64,000 nucleotides of DNA from Brasenia schreberi. Lineage: Eukaryota; Streptophyta; Magnoliopsida; Nymphaeales; Cabombaceae. The stretch covers positions 4,068,501 to 4,132,500 of the forward strand of contig JAYKKT010000037.1 of the NCBI GenBank assembly GCA_036023115.1, given 5' to 3'. This document shows, piece by piece, positions 23,145 through 35,091 of the stretch; position 1 is the first letter of the stretch, and the number at the start of each line of letters is the position of its first letter. Under the pieces are notes generated by a model. It was not told the origin of the DNA and made no database searches. It saw nothing but the letters and a program-made list of their open reading frames with translations. The position numbers and the translations under genes are program-made.

Positions 23145-25129
23145 ACCAGAAAATTAATTAAAATTTTGATTTTTTTTAAAAAATATGAGACCAGTGTGAG
23201 GTGAAACCACTAGTTCTGGTTCTGGTTTCATGGAAGGTGGAACCGGAACCAAGCTAGGTTGTCCCTAGTTTTGGGTATGATTTGATCGATTTCGGTTTCT
23301 GACCCAGTTCGGTTCTGGTTGGAACTGCCAGACTGGTTCTAAACCAGCCACTTCTAGATCTACTTTCATGAGGTGGGGGTCTACCGCAACCAAAAGCCGG
23401 AAAAGTAGAAAAAAAGTATAAGCAATAGCTGGATCTGTGGGCTATACAGCAAAGCCCACGGAAAAGCCTTGCTTTATTTGCCCGTCCTTAAAGAGTTTCC
23501 AGGAACCATGAGTTGGGTTGAGTTAAAAGGGCTCGGGCCCCTTAACCGTCTAGTCCCTGGATCTATTCTCAAGGGCGGCATGTATGAAGAAATGCCGTAG
23601 GGAGGATTCCACACCTTTGGCATCTAACCATAACTCGGGAGATTAGTCTCTCTCGGGTTTGAACATTTCATAAGCCCTACATTGCATAGATACGGGTCTG
23701 GTACCGGTACCCGCAATTAGTACGTGTACGAGATACATGAATTTCAGAAAATCTAAGGTACAAATATGTATTATATATAATTAAAGTATATGAATTTAAA
23801 TATAGTACTTCATAATTGACAGCTTAATATAAGAAGATAAATTTAAGCAAATGAATTTCACTTTTTCTTTTTTACAATTTACTTTCTATAGTGAAGAAAA
23901 CCAGCACGGGATCTGAACAGCTGATCACCTAATGGTATGTCTCTCTCCACGTACGCCAAATCTCAGGTGGGAACTGTGTAGACACTTACAGGTGTTTGAT
24001 TACGAACCAGGCCCTCTAGTACAACCCAGCGGCCGTCGGAGTTAGGTGTGGAGGTATTCGCCATTGGTCCTAACCAGCGACGGGTTTTCAATCAAATTGC
24101 TTTTGAGAAAGATTCAGTAAATTACGAATTGGTAATTAAAGGTTTAAATTATTTATAAATATGTAAGAAAATATATTTCAAAGATTCAAATTTGGTGCGA
24201 CTCCAGCCCAGAACGATTTAACCTATAGTTTTAGGAGTCCGTTGTCCGGCAAGAAGTCAATAACCTACTGATTTGATCCAAATTGGCTGGCTGGATTCTG
24301 TTTGACAACAGTGCTTCAATGAGCAAAGGGCAACAAGTTTCATTTTAAACCAACCAGGAATCCGCATATATGGACCTTAGCTTAGTTAAGGTATGTAACA
24401 AGGTGCTTAATTTTGAGTCCTCAACTGCTCACCCTGCAGCAGGGCGGACTGGGGTTAGTGTAAGCCCGTTTGCGGAACCCTTTCCTATTAAAAATGTAAT
24501 TTTTTTTTATCATTTTGTTAATGATGTAACTTTTTTTATGTTATTTATTTCATATAGCTATAAGTTAGTGATATTCAGAACTAATTTTAATAATTTATGC
24601 TAGGTAGCACGGGTTCTATTGGGGCAGATGTGGGTTTTGAACCTTAAAATCTAAAATCTAAAATCTATGCAAGGGTGGGGCAATGCCGGGTGTTGAAGTC
24701 TCCAGCCAATACTCATCACCATCTTATAGATGCCACGAGTTGAGAGTCCAACCCAACCAAAATACACTCCCGATGTATGCAATGAAAGAATGTCCGAAAA
24801 TCCGTCTGGCGACAGATTAGCTGCAAAACAGCAACTACATGAGAATGTTTAGTTAACTTCAAATTTAATCAGATCGTCACCCAACTATTTTGAAATGTTA
24901 CAATAGTCCCGTCATCCATTTTGTGCAGCACAGTTGGAGATACTTTACTATGCTTCTGATGATGATCATGTATGGGATTCAATAATATACATGTTGTGGG
25001 ACTGATAAAGGATGCCATGTACCATTTAATACTTTGAAATCCCAGGCTCTCTACATGCCAGAGCAGTGACATCTTGAGATTCACATATGTTCAAAAACCA
25101 CGCATCATCTATCGAAAGTGAAGCAAATA
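23145..25129. other. Intergenic stretch without recognisable gene
   Basis: 23150-23350 is another degenerate GGTTCTGGTT/AACCGG repeat of the sort seen at 38.5, 49.6 and 58.5 kb. The rest shows no gene or RNA signature. Confidence 0.45.
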
Positions 25130-25565
25130 CATGAACCGAACAATTTCATTTAAGATATCGTGAAATATTGCTTCTTAAAAGTTACTTAAAAGCAATAAGA
25201 ATATACAAAAAACAACTTCAACAGACTCCCAAATAGGAAACGTGGAAATCACAATATACTTAGCAAGTCACCCAAATTTCTTCATGTTCAACTTGACCAA
25301 GAGCTGCAGATGCAAGATGCAGTCACTCATCATCTATGGAAAATTCCGCAAAAACATATTATTCAAAATGGAAAGAAAGATTATGAACTGAAGCATTTCA
25401 TTTAAAATATCATGAAATATTGCTTCTCAAAGTTTCATAAAAACAACAAGAATCAACTTTAGCCGACTGTCAAATAGGAAAAATGGAAATCACAACGAAT
25501 ACTTTAGCAAGCACCAAAATCTCATGTTCAACTTCACTAAGAGCCGCACATGCAAGATGTTTTGC
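25130..25565. repeat. Diverged direct duplication, period ~253
   Basis: The blocks starting at 25130 and 25383 share ATGAAC-GAA, ATTTCATTTAA, ATATCRTGAAATATTGCTTCT, CAAATAGGAAA, TGGAAATCACAA, TCATGTTCAACTT, AAGAGC-GCA and ATGCAAGATG. No conserved protein is visible in either copy. Confidence 0.75.
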
Positions 25566-25919
25566 AATTAAGTAACACAGATACAATGTATCCACTTAGT
25601 GAAATACATGAAAGAAAGATATCTTATAGCATGTCAGATTATTCTTCACAATGATGACCAGTGTTGTTCGACGCATATCGTGTCGTGTATCCTTTTAATC
25701 CATGATACTCGTATCATATCGTTATGTATAGTAATTTAATACTAAAAAATTGATAAAACTTCAAAAAAAAAAGGAAAAATAAGAAAAAATATGATAATTA
25801 CAAAGAATTCATATAATTCAAAAGTTTAGTACATATTAATCATTCACCATTCAATAATTGAAAAAGAATTACATATTTTGAAGCAAAATTCTTAAAAAAA
25901 ATACATTTAAACATTATAA

Positions 25920-26155
25920 TAAGGATCATCAACTAAATAATCTTCATCTTCTCCTTACTGAAGGTCCTCACCACCTTCTGCTTTAAAATCAAAATTTTTA
26001 ATCCCCTTGATGATGTTGTTGCGCTCCTTCCAAATTAATTCATGCAATGTCTTCTTTGGTTAGGAGTGTATTTGTTTCATTATCTTTCATAATCCACTCC
26101 TCTAATATATCAAAATTATCCAAACTTATTGGATCAAATTGGGTTTTTCTTATTT
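25920..26155 (-). pseudogene. Possible hAT transposase C-terminal remnant
   Basis: On the minus strand the reading D-P-I-S-L-D-N-F-D-I-L-E-E-W-I, followed by L-T-K-E-D-I-A and a stop where a Trp would be expected, then I-N-L-E-G-A, resembles the acidic C-terminal tail of DUF659/hAT-family plant transposases. The rest of the protein is not recognisable nearby. Low certainty. Confidence 0.35.
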
Positions 26156-26697
26156 AACTTTTTTAATTACTTCTAAGAAAAAAAGATAAGTAATTAGTAA
26201 ATAACATTAACAATTGAAGTCAAACAAAATATTGAATTGAATCTTAAGTAATAACTAATATAAGATTACCTATGTCAGAGTGATGCAACGAATTTCTGAA
26301 ACATTGTTAGGAATGGAGTTATTGTCATTTTACAAAGCTCTCAAAGGAGAGCAAGAACCCTAGGCTAAATGGTGGATTTTGATGAAGAAAGAGTACTTCC
26401 GGCAAACCTGGTAGTTTAGGTGCAAAACTGATTTGGACCATAAGAGCATTATCATGACTGAGTAGGTTTGCTCCTGGAGCCATACATGTCTTGTTCTAAA
26501 CGATCGAGAAGAATGCGCACGACGGACAGACGGTAGATCTCTACCAGCCTCACACCGTGTATCTAGTAGGGCTGGCCACGTAAGATTGAACCAAGACCAC
26601 CCGAAAGTTCATGTTCGTGTCCACCCAAAGAAAGACAAAAGGAGTCAGGTCTTGTTCAGATTCTCATAAGAATTCTTATGGAACATGAATGACACAA

Positions 26698-26700
<3 letters not shown>

Positions 26701-26785
<85 letters not shown>
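26701..26785. repeat. Pure (TA)n tract, ~42 units
   Basis: 85 bases of uninterrupted AT alternation. Length in the assembly may not equal length in the genome. Confidence 0.97.
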
Positions 26786-26786
<1 letters not shown>

Positions 26787-26953
26787 CCCAATGCAACCTA
26801 CCCTTAATACTATTATATATTCTCCTTACTTTTAGGGAACATTATTTAAACAGTCATAAAATATTTAAAGAAGTATAAAATACACCTTTATAATACACGT
26901 CTCCCAATAATTAGGAGTGAGATCACTGGGTTGCGTCAAAGGTAGGCGACATC

Positions 26954-27068
<115 letters not shown>

Positions 27069-27504
27069 TGTGAATCCTAGTATCAAACACCACACCCCTT
27101 TCAATGCAGGGCAGCTAACACACCTGGAATCAAGAAAAATGAAAAAATTTAATAGTACGGCCGTTGGATCGGCAGAGTGCAGCCTACGGGATAACCATGG
27201 GACGTCAAAAGGTATAGTCCATGGTTGAATCCATAGGCTATAATATGGATTCCACAATATCCCCTTGGGCTATAACACAGAAACCATAATATAATAATTC
27301 GCTCTTCACCTTACCCTTAAGTTTCCACTAAGCTATCTGAGCTAAACATGAACACATTGAATGTTGCTGAGGAATACTTAGGTGTCCGACGGACCATCCA
27401 ATGGTTTCACCTTTTATATGTTAGAATTAATGTAACTTAATTGTTGGGTTAATTAAACCTATGGATATGAATTGTATTTAGTTCTTGTTAAACATTTTTA
27501 TATA

Positions 27505-27521
27505 TTCATTTGATGCATCTT

Positions 27522-27584
<63 letters not shown>

Positions 27585-27696
27585 TTTGATGCATCTTTGA
27601 TATATATATATATATATATGTATGTATATATATATACATACATATATATATATATATAGATACATATATATAGATACATATACATATACATATACA

Positions 27697-27733
<37 letters not shown>

Positions 27734-27810
27734 GTATATACATATATATGTATATATATATACATATATATGTATATACATATATATGTATATATATATA
27801 TGTGTGTGTG
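27505..27810. repeat. Interrupted TA/TG/CA microsatellite with duplicated spacer
   Basis: The spacer TTCATTTGATGCATCTTTGA occurs twice (27505 and 27581), each time next to a TA run. The second is followed by ~200 bases of mixed TATATG/TACATA units ending in GTGTGTGTGCGCG. The tract abuts the copia LTR-like sequence at 27815. Confidence 0.9.
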
Positions 27811-27814
27811 CGCG

Positions 27815-28375
27815 TGTGAAAGTTCTAATGTGTAAAAGTCACATATGGGGGACTTTGCATGTGAAGACTAAGAGACAAAGTTTAGTCCCATATTAAAAGA
27901 TGAGGGAAACCCACATGTCCTTTTATATAGTTGGTAGCTCATAAACTTTAGTTCAAAGAGTTTGGGGAAGATATGTTAGACCACATATGCACACACCTAC
28001 GTTGAGCTAGTCTTGGGTTTGAGAATTGTGTTCAGTCTTTGATTTATCTTTTTACACGAAAAAACACAGTCAAGGATAGCTCAAGCAAGGTACGTACTTC
28101 TTATCATGTATATGTTTTATCCTGATAAGAAAGTGTAGTTACCCATATGTACTCACTACCAGGGTGTTGATTTCTCTAAGGCAAGTCCACTAGGGTGACT
28201 CACATAAATAAGTATTTTGATTTTGATTTTTGTTTCTTATTTTTTTGTATGGTTGGTTATGACTTTTGATGGATCTGTAGTTGTTATTGATTGGGGCATG
28301 TTTCTGAATATTGCATATTTGCTTTTTATGCATGTAATCATACGATTTTTCTAACAATCTTAGAGAAATCAGAAT
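27815..28375 (+). mobile_element. Left LTR-like segment of a Ty1/copia element
   Basis: Begins TGTGAAAGTTCTAATG and lies just before a copia gag frame. Its last ~190 bases (about 28178-28370: GTGACTC, AAGTATT, GATTGGGGCATGTTT, TTGCATATTTGCTTTTTA, CATGTAATC) recur at 34529-34735, downstream of the same element's RNase H region. The first ~360 bases have no visible second copy, so the right LTR is truncated or very diverged. Confidence 0.6.
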
Positions 28376-28380
28376 TGGTA

Positions 28381-31300
28381 GTTAATATGTCTTCATTTGC
28401 TATCTTCCTATTGATGGTCGACTTAACCTTCATGTTGGAAAAAAATTTCGATACTCACTTTAAATGTTGGGAGCAACATATGAAAATTTGGTTAATCATA
28501 TTAGGGTTGTATGCTTTTATCGAGTTTGATTGTCCTTTACTTGATGATACTGACCTTAGAAGCTTAGATTAAATCATTGAGTGAAAAGAAAATGATACTT
28601 TGTGTTGATATTTTATCGACACTATCGAATATACTTTTTGATGTTTCCATTTCTTTTTCTTCTACGCCAATAAAAGATTTATGGGTTACCTTATTGAAAT
28701 ACAATATTAAAGACCTCAGTCTTGAAAAATATTCGGTGATGAAGTTTTTTTAGTATAAAATGGTAGAGGAAAAATCTATGATTTTGCATGCATATGAATT
28801 TTAGTTTTTATGCCATAGTCTGAAGAAAGCTGAGATAAAACTTATTAACAAATTTATTGTTATGTCTATCATTGAGAAGTTGAGAGGACTTTGACTTAGA
28901 TAACAAGCATAAGAAGGATAATATGACCCTTGATGATCTCATAGTGATAGACACAGTAATAGAGGAAGAATATAGAAGACAAAAACTTGTTATACCTGTT
29001 GATAGCATCTGTAGGGTAAACTTAACAATCGGAAAGGAACAGTTTAATGATCCTAAGAAAAAATAGGCAAAACACAACCTGTAGGCAAAGATAAAAAAAA
29101 ACTCAAAAACAAACCATGTTAGTTTCTTTGTAGTAAGGTTGGACATTGGGTTAGGGATTGTCTCTCGAAGAAAGCCAAAAAACTTGTGATAGCTGAATGA
29201 GCTATTGTGAATATGGTGACCTACATCTAGTGACATGTATCTTTTTCTTAAATCTCATATCTTTTCTATTTATAAGTCACAGTATTGGAATGTAGACACT
29301 AGGGTTAATGTGCACATCTGTATTGATCAATCTTTATTTATGTCTTTCCATACTGTCTGTTACATAATCATAACCTTAGGGGATCATTCAACTACTTAAG
29401 TTAAGAGCGAAGGGCATTTGGATCTTAAGTTTCTTTGAGAAAGTTACGACTCTTTAGAGAGTTTGGCATATTATAATGGTTCAGCAGAATATCCTCAGTG
29501 GTCTAGTTTTAGTTAGGGAGGGTTAATGTTAGATTATAAATGTAATAAAATCATAATTACATGACACAGTACTAGGTGTTTCTTTGGGAAGGGCTATTTG
29601 TGTGATATAGAGGATCTGTTTAAGGTTCATGTAAAACCAATTATTGATTCTTTTATGAATTTTAGTGTTAATAAAGCATTGTATGGCATGCTATGTGGGT
29701 TATGTAAATTTTGATTCTATAAAAAAAGAGATTAATATTAATCATATTCTTAAGACTGTTATAGATAGAAAATACAAATATATGAAAGTGAAGCAACCTT
29801 GCAAACCTTTGTATACGATTGACAAAAATCCAAAATTTTAGATTTGGTTCATAGTGACATTTATGAATTCAATGAAATGATAACTAGGAAAAATAAAAGA
29901 TATTTTATCACTATTATATTTACTTAATGAAAAGTAAAATCTTTAGAAATGAATCCCAAATTGAAACTAACAGGATACTTAAATGATTAATGTTTAATAG
30001 AGGAGGAGAGTATACCTCAAATCTATTTCAAGAATTCTATCAAAACAACGGTATCATGAGGTTATTGCTTCATATTTATATCAGTCGAATGGGATAGCTG
30101 AACAAAAAAATATAATCATGTGAGATATAGTGAATATTTTACTTCAAAGTTGTGGGTTACCTACTTACATTTTGGGGAAAATGTTTGAATGCAGTTTGTC
30201 ATATTCTAAATAGAGTTTCTCATAAGCATAAGAAAAATAGTTCCTTTAAGCTTTGGAATGATTAAAAGATTAGTTTTAAATATAAAAATAGTGTAAGGGT
30301 GTCTTGTAAAAGTTCTTATCTCTTAATATAGGGAAAAACATTATACTTAAAATAATACATGTCATATTTCTAGGTTATATCGAAACAAGCTATACATATA
30401 GATTCTTAGTCATACGATATGACATAGATGACAACACGATCGTTGAGCTTCATGAAGCTACATTATTTGATAATATGTTTCTCATGAAGATTGGAGTTCT
30501 CTAAAGTGCATCTTGTAGAGATCCTTACCGTATTACTGATTTTATTCTCGATGATGTGGAAAGGATAACAAATGTGAGGGTGATCCTAAAATTATCGTTT
30601 CCAAATCAGATGATTGTAAGAAAATAACTAAACCAAAGAGAAGTAAATGGCGTAGGATATCAAAGAACTTTCGAAGTGACTTTGTTACTTTAATATTGAG
30701 GATGACCCTATCACCTTCTAGTAGTCTATATAATCTCACCAGAGGTTAAGTTTTGGAAGGAAGTCTTTAATGATGAAATGCAGTCAATTTTTTTTCAATT
30801 ATACTTGAGAAATTAGTGGATTTGCCTATTGTGAGTTGAAAATTTTCAAGAAGAAACTAAACGTAGATGAAATAATTAATAAGTATAAGGAAATGTTAGT
30901 TGCCAAAGGGTACACACAAAAAAGGAATAAATTCTTTCAATACCTATTCTTTAGTTTCTTAGATGACTAGGATCCAAGTGTTTAAAGTATTATCTTTTGT
31001 ATAGAATCTCACAATCCATCAGATAGATGTGAATATTGTTTTCTAGCATGATGATCTCAATGAACAAATTTACATATAGATGAGGTAGAGAGATTTGTAG
31101 CTCATGGGAATGAATCTAAGATGTGTAAGCTTGTTAAATTATTATATAGTTTGAATCAATATCCTAAACAATGACATAAAAAGTTTGATTGTGTGATATC
31201 ATCTTTTGACTTTGTTTTTAATGAATTTGATAAGTGTATTTATTCCAAGTCGGTCAATAATGCATTCATAATTTTGTGCCTAAATATAGATGATATATTC

Positions 31301-32150
31301 TATATTGAAAAAGTTTTAGAGAGATTTGAATATACAAACTCTAGACTTGTAAAGACCCCATATGATTCATCCAAAACTTAGTACAAGAATGAGAATGGTA
31401 TTTATTTGTCTCAATTACGATATTTTCAAATTATTGGTAGTTTAATGTATCTAACTAACCGTACACGATCGAATATTGTTTTATCCGTGTGTAAGATGAA
31501 TAGATATACCAGTTGTCGAAATAAAATCCATTGAAAAGGGTTAGACAAAGTACTTTGTTGTATGAAGGGAACTATTTTTCTTCGACTCCATTACGGTAAA
31601 CATCTTTCACTTCTTAAAGGATTCAATGATGGTAGTAGGATCACGAAGATCTCTGTAATTAATTAAGTCGTTGGATATATGTTTCTTTTGAGGTAGTGGA
31701 ATTGTCACTTGGAAATATAAGAAATAGATTATTTTAGCTTGTTTTATCTTTGATAGAGAATTGTATGTTTTGAATGAGACTAGATTGGAAATTGAATGAC
31801 TTAAGAGACTTATGTCCAATTTACTTATGATAAAGAAGTAACTTTCTTAATTTTAATATATTGTGATAGCACGACCACAATTGCTAAGATCAGTTATTTG
31901 AAGTATAATTAAAAGCAAAAAGATACATCTAAGTCAAACTAAAGTCTGTAAGGGCTATAGTGTCTCATGGGGTTAAGGTTGTTGATTTTGTTGGATCTAA
32001 AATAATACAATTGATCCTTTGACTAAGGTTTATCAGTAGTCCTAGCTAAGAAATCTAGGTTGGGATGAGACTGAAACCTACGATTTATTAACAAGTAGTG
32101 TGACAACCTAACCTAACTAAGTAGAGATTCCATGAAATAGGTTTAATGTA
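28381..32150 (+). pseudogene. Ty1/copia polyprotein remnant (gag-pol)
   Basis: Domains occur in copia order, broken by many stops. Gag runs from the ATG at about 28389, with a CCHC knuckle near 29116-29165 (F-L-C, K-V-G-H-W-V-R-D-C). A protease trace is near 29290 (V-D-T-R-V-N-V-H-I-C). Integrase is at about 29840-30250 (D-L-V-H-S-D-I-Y). Reverse transcriptase is at about 30780-31330 (D-L-N-E-Q-I-Y-I; K-L-L-Y-S-L-N-Q; the C-L-N-I-D-D-I strand, where active copies have Y-V-D-D). RNase H ends near 32050 with I-D-P-L-T-K. Integrase before RT is diagnostic of copia rather than gypsy. No intact protein is possible. The 3' non-coding part is split by an RTE LINE and resumes at 34347. Confidence 0.8.
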
Positions 32151-34346
32151 CTATTAGGTAAATAGGATCAACAACAACAACAACTAAGCATTTTCACATA
32201 CTAGATGTGGTCGGTTACACGAAATCTTTGTTTCCATAGGGCTCTATCATGTGTCATGCTAGCACTTAATTCAATATAAACTAGATCATTCTTTATTTCT
32301 TCTTTTCAACACTTTTGTGGTCATCCTCTTCCTCTTTTAACATTTTGACAATCTAGTTTATCATATCTTCTTATGGGAGCATCCTTGGGTCATCTTTTTA
32401 TATGTTCAAATCATCTTAAATGATTTTTTCTCATTTTAAACTTTGCTGATACTACTCTCAATTTGTTTCTAATAATCCAACACTCAGAATCATAAAACAT
32501 AGTAGGTTTAATTGCTACTCTATAATATTTACCTTTCAACTTCAATGATATCTTCTTATCACATACAATATCTAATGCTCTTCTCCATTTTAAATAACCG
32601 ACACTAATTTTATTAGTAATATCATCAATCGACATTGATCCTAGGTATTTAAAACTTTCCTTATGAGGAATCAAATATGTGTCAATCTTAATTTTCATAT
32701 CCTCTGAAGTACCCAAATGATCAAACTTATATTCTATATATTCTATGTTTGTTCTAGTAAATTAAAAGTCTTTACTTTCTAATGTTTCTCTCTATAGTTC
32801 CAATTTCTTATTAACTTTTTCCTTAGACTCATCCACTAATACAATATCTTCTACAAGTAACATACATCAAAGCACTCTATCTTGAATATGTTTTGTTAAC
32901 TCATCAATGACCAATATAATAAATAAAGACTTAAAGTTGATCCCTAATGTAACCCAATATTAACTTCAAAAGATTTGTCATTTCTTCATGAGTGCTCACA
33001 TGTTTTTACACCATTATACATATCTCTTATAAGATTTATTTATGTCAATAGGATACTTTTAATTGTCAAGGTTATCTAAAGAATATCTATTGGTACCCTA
33101 TCGTAAGTTTTTTCTATATTAATAAATATTATGTGAAGGTTTTTCTTTTTTACTTCAAAATATTTCATAAGACGTCTCAACATGTGAATCACTTTAATGA
33201 CAGATCTATCGGGCATGAATCCAAATTGGTTTTGTTTTGTACTTGATACTTTTCTTAGCCTACACTCGATAATTCTTTCTCATAATTTCATAGTATGGCT
33301 CATTAACTTAATACCTCGATAATTCTTAAAATTCTGAATATCTCCCTTGTTCTTATATATGGTTATAAGTGTACTCGTTCTCTATTCTTTGAACATCTTT
33401 TGGGTTCTCCATATTTCATTAAATAGTCTTATGAGACAAGTGAATCTCATCTCTCCTAAGATTTTCCATACTTTTATAAGAATATTTTTTGGTCTTAAAG
33501 ATTTACTAACCTTTATATATTTAAGAGCCTCTTTGACTTCATTATTTTGAATATGGCACTAGAAATTGTGGTTTATATACTTTTCTGATTTAGCTAACTC
33601 TCCTAAGCTAATACTATCATATGTATTTTCATTAAAAAACTTATAGAAATATTTTTTATATATTTTTGATATCATCATTCGCCACTAAAATCTTCTCATC
33701 CTCATCTTTGATGCATCTAACAAAAGTAAGATCCTAGTTTTCTTATATCTAGCTTTAGATATCCTAAAAATATATTTTTCATCTTCTTTTTAGTTAAGTT
33801 TTTTATATAAAACCTTTTAAATTTTGACTTTTGCTTCACTAATGCTTTTCTCGCTTCTTTCTTTACTTTATTATAAACCTACCAAGTTTCACTAGTCTTT
33901 TTAGCATTATACAATTCGTAACATACCTTCTTTGCCTTAGTTTTATCTTGCACCACTTCACTCCACCATTAAGCTTCTTTTTGTATTGGTACGCCTTCCT
34001 TAGATTCGCCTAACACATCTTTTATCATTTCTCTAATATGTATAACCATATTGCTCCACATATCAGGTGTACTTATATAATTTCAAGCATCTCCTTGAAT
34101 AATTTTTTTAAATATATCTTCTTTCTCACATTTGAGGTTCTACCATATAGTCCAAATAACTCTATGCACTCTATTCTTCTTTGTCTATTTTTTTGCCAAC
34201 AAATTCATTACAAAAAGTCGATTTTGAGTAGTTAAGCTTCTCCTAAAATTATCTTACAATCTTTACAACATGATCTATCTTTCTTCCCACAAACAAAATA
34301 ATCAATTTGTATTTGTGACAAGCCACTCCTATTAGGTAAATAGGAT
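32151..34346 (-). mobile_element. RTE-clade LINE inserted in copia, flanked by an 18 bp target duplication
   Basis: Element body 32169-34328 on the minus strand. The host sequence CTATTAGGTAAATAGGAT is present at both 32151-32168 and 34329-34346. From the 5' side (right) the readings are: end of the AP-type endonuclease (about 34200-34325, Q-I-Q-I-D-Y-F-V), reverse transcriptase (about 33190-33230 Q-F-G-F-M-P-D-R-S; about 33080-33120 N-I-E-K-T-Y-D-R-V-P), and the C-terminal region (32716-32411, F-K-Y-L-G-S, C-D-K-K-I-S-L-K-L-K-G, S-E-C-W). The 3' end is GTAACCGACCACATCTAGTA, then GCTTAG(TTG)n. It is 5'-truncated within the endonuclease and has many stops. The perfect target duplication suggests insertion later than the host copia. 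Confidence 0.88.
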
Positions 34347-34735
34347 GACACTTAGTTTTATGTGATACTTTCAATATTTGTTTGTTTGTCACTTACAAAC
34401 CTAAAGTATTTTGACTCCAAGTTTAGCAAGAGATTATTCTTTAAATAGGATCAAGTCTGATGACAGGATGCTAGCAATAGATCCTTGGAGATGCTCAACT
34501 AAGTAATCGACATTATGAAGCTGTAATAGGCAAATCCTCAAGAGTGACTCGTAAAGATAAGTATTCTACTTCTAATTTTTGTTTTCTTTTTTTTTTTTGT
34601 ATGATTTGATTAAGGCTTTGGATAGATCTATGGTTATTCTTGATTGGGGCATGTTTATGATTTTGCATATTTGCTTTTTATACATGTAATCCTACGGCTT
34701 TTTCCAACATCATAAAACCAAAATCGGAATCAAAG
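34347..34735 (+). mobile_element. Copia 3' non-coding region and right LTR-like segment
   Basis: Resumes the copia sequence after the LINE. 34529-34735 repeats the last part of the left LTR-like segment (GAGTGACTC, GATAAGTATT, GATTGGGGCATGTTT, TTTGCATATTTGCTTTTTAT, CATGTAATCCTACG). The upstream LTR part could not be aligned. Confidence 0.6.
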
Positions 34736-35012
34736 TGAAACGGATGGTTTGAAACTGTTTGTTTCAATTCTTTTATAATTTATAATTTTTAGTAAATTGC
34801 CATCGATTTGGTTACGCTTTTAAGTTCTGGACTAACGGAAAACCATATATGTCTAAATAAATGTATACTTCTCGTACAGGATGCCATGACCCGCCCCCCA
34901 GCCTCCGCCACTTCTCCATAAAACGTTTTAAACTCAGAAGATGGAGAACAGAGAACTCCATGATTATGACCTTCACTTTGAAGATAAAGAATTTGATAGC
35001 TCGGCGCCCAAT

Positions 35013-35088
<76 letters not shown>
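35013..35088. repeat. Pure (GA)n tract, ~38 units
   Basis: Uninterrupted AG alternation. The Arg/Glu run in the frame at 34861-35103 is an artefact of it. Confidence 0.97.

Positions 35089-35091
<3 letters not shown>

Noticed and set aside
27478..27819. Open frames of Tyr/Ile repeats on both strands
   Set aside because: Translations of a TA/TG microsatellite.
28808..29236. 142-codon minus-strand open frame
   Set aside because: It is the antisense shadow of the copia gag zinc-knuckle region.
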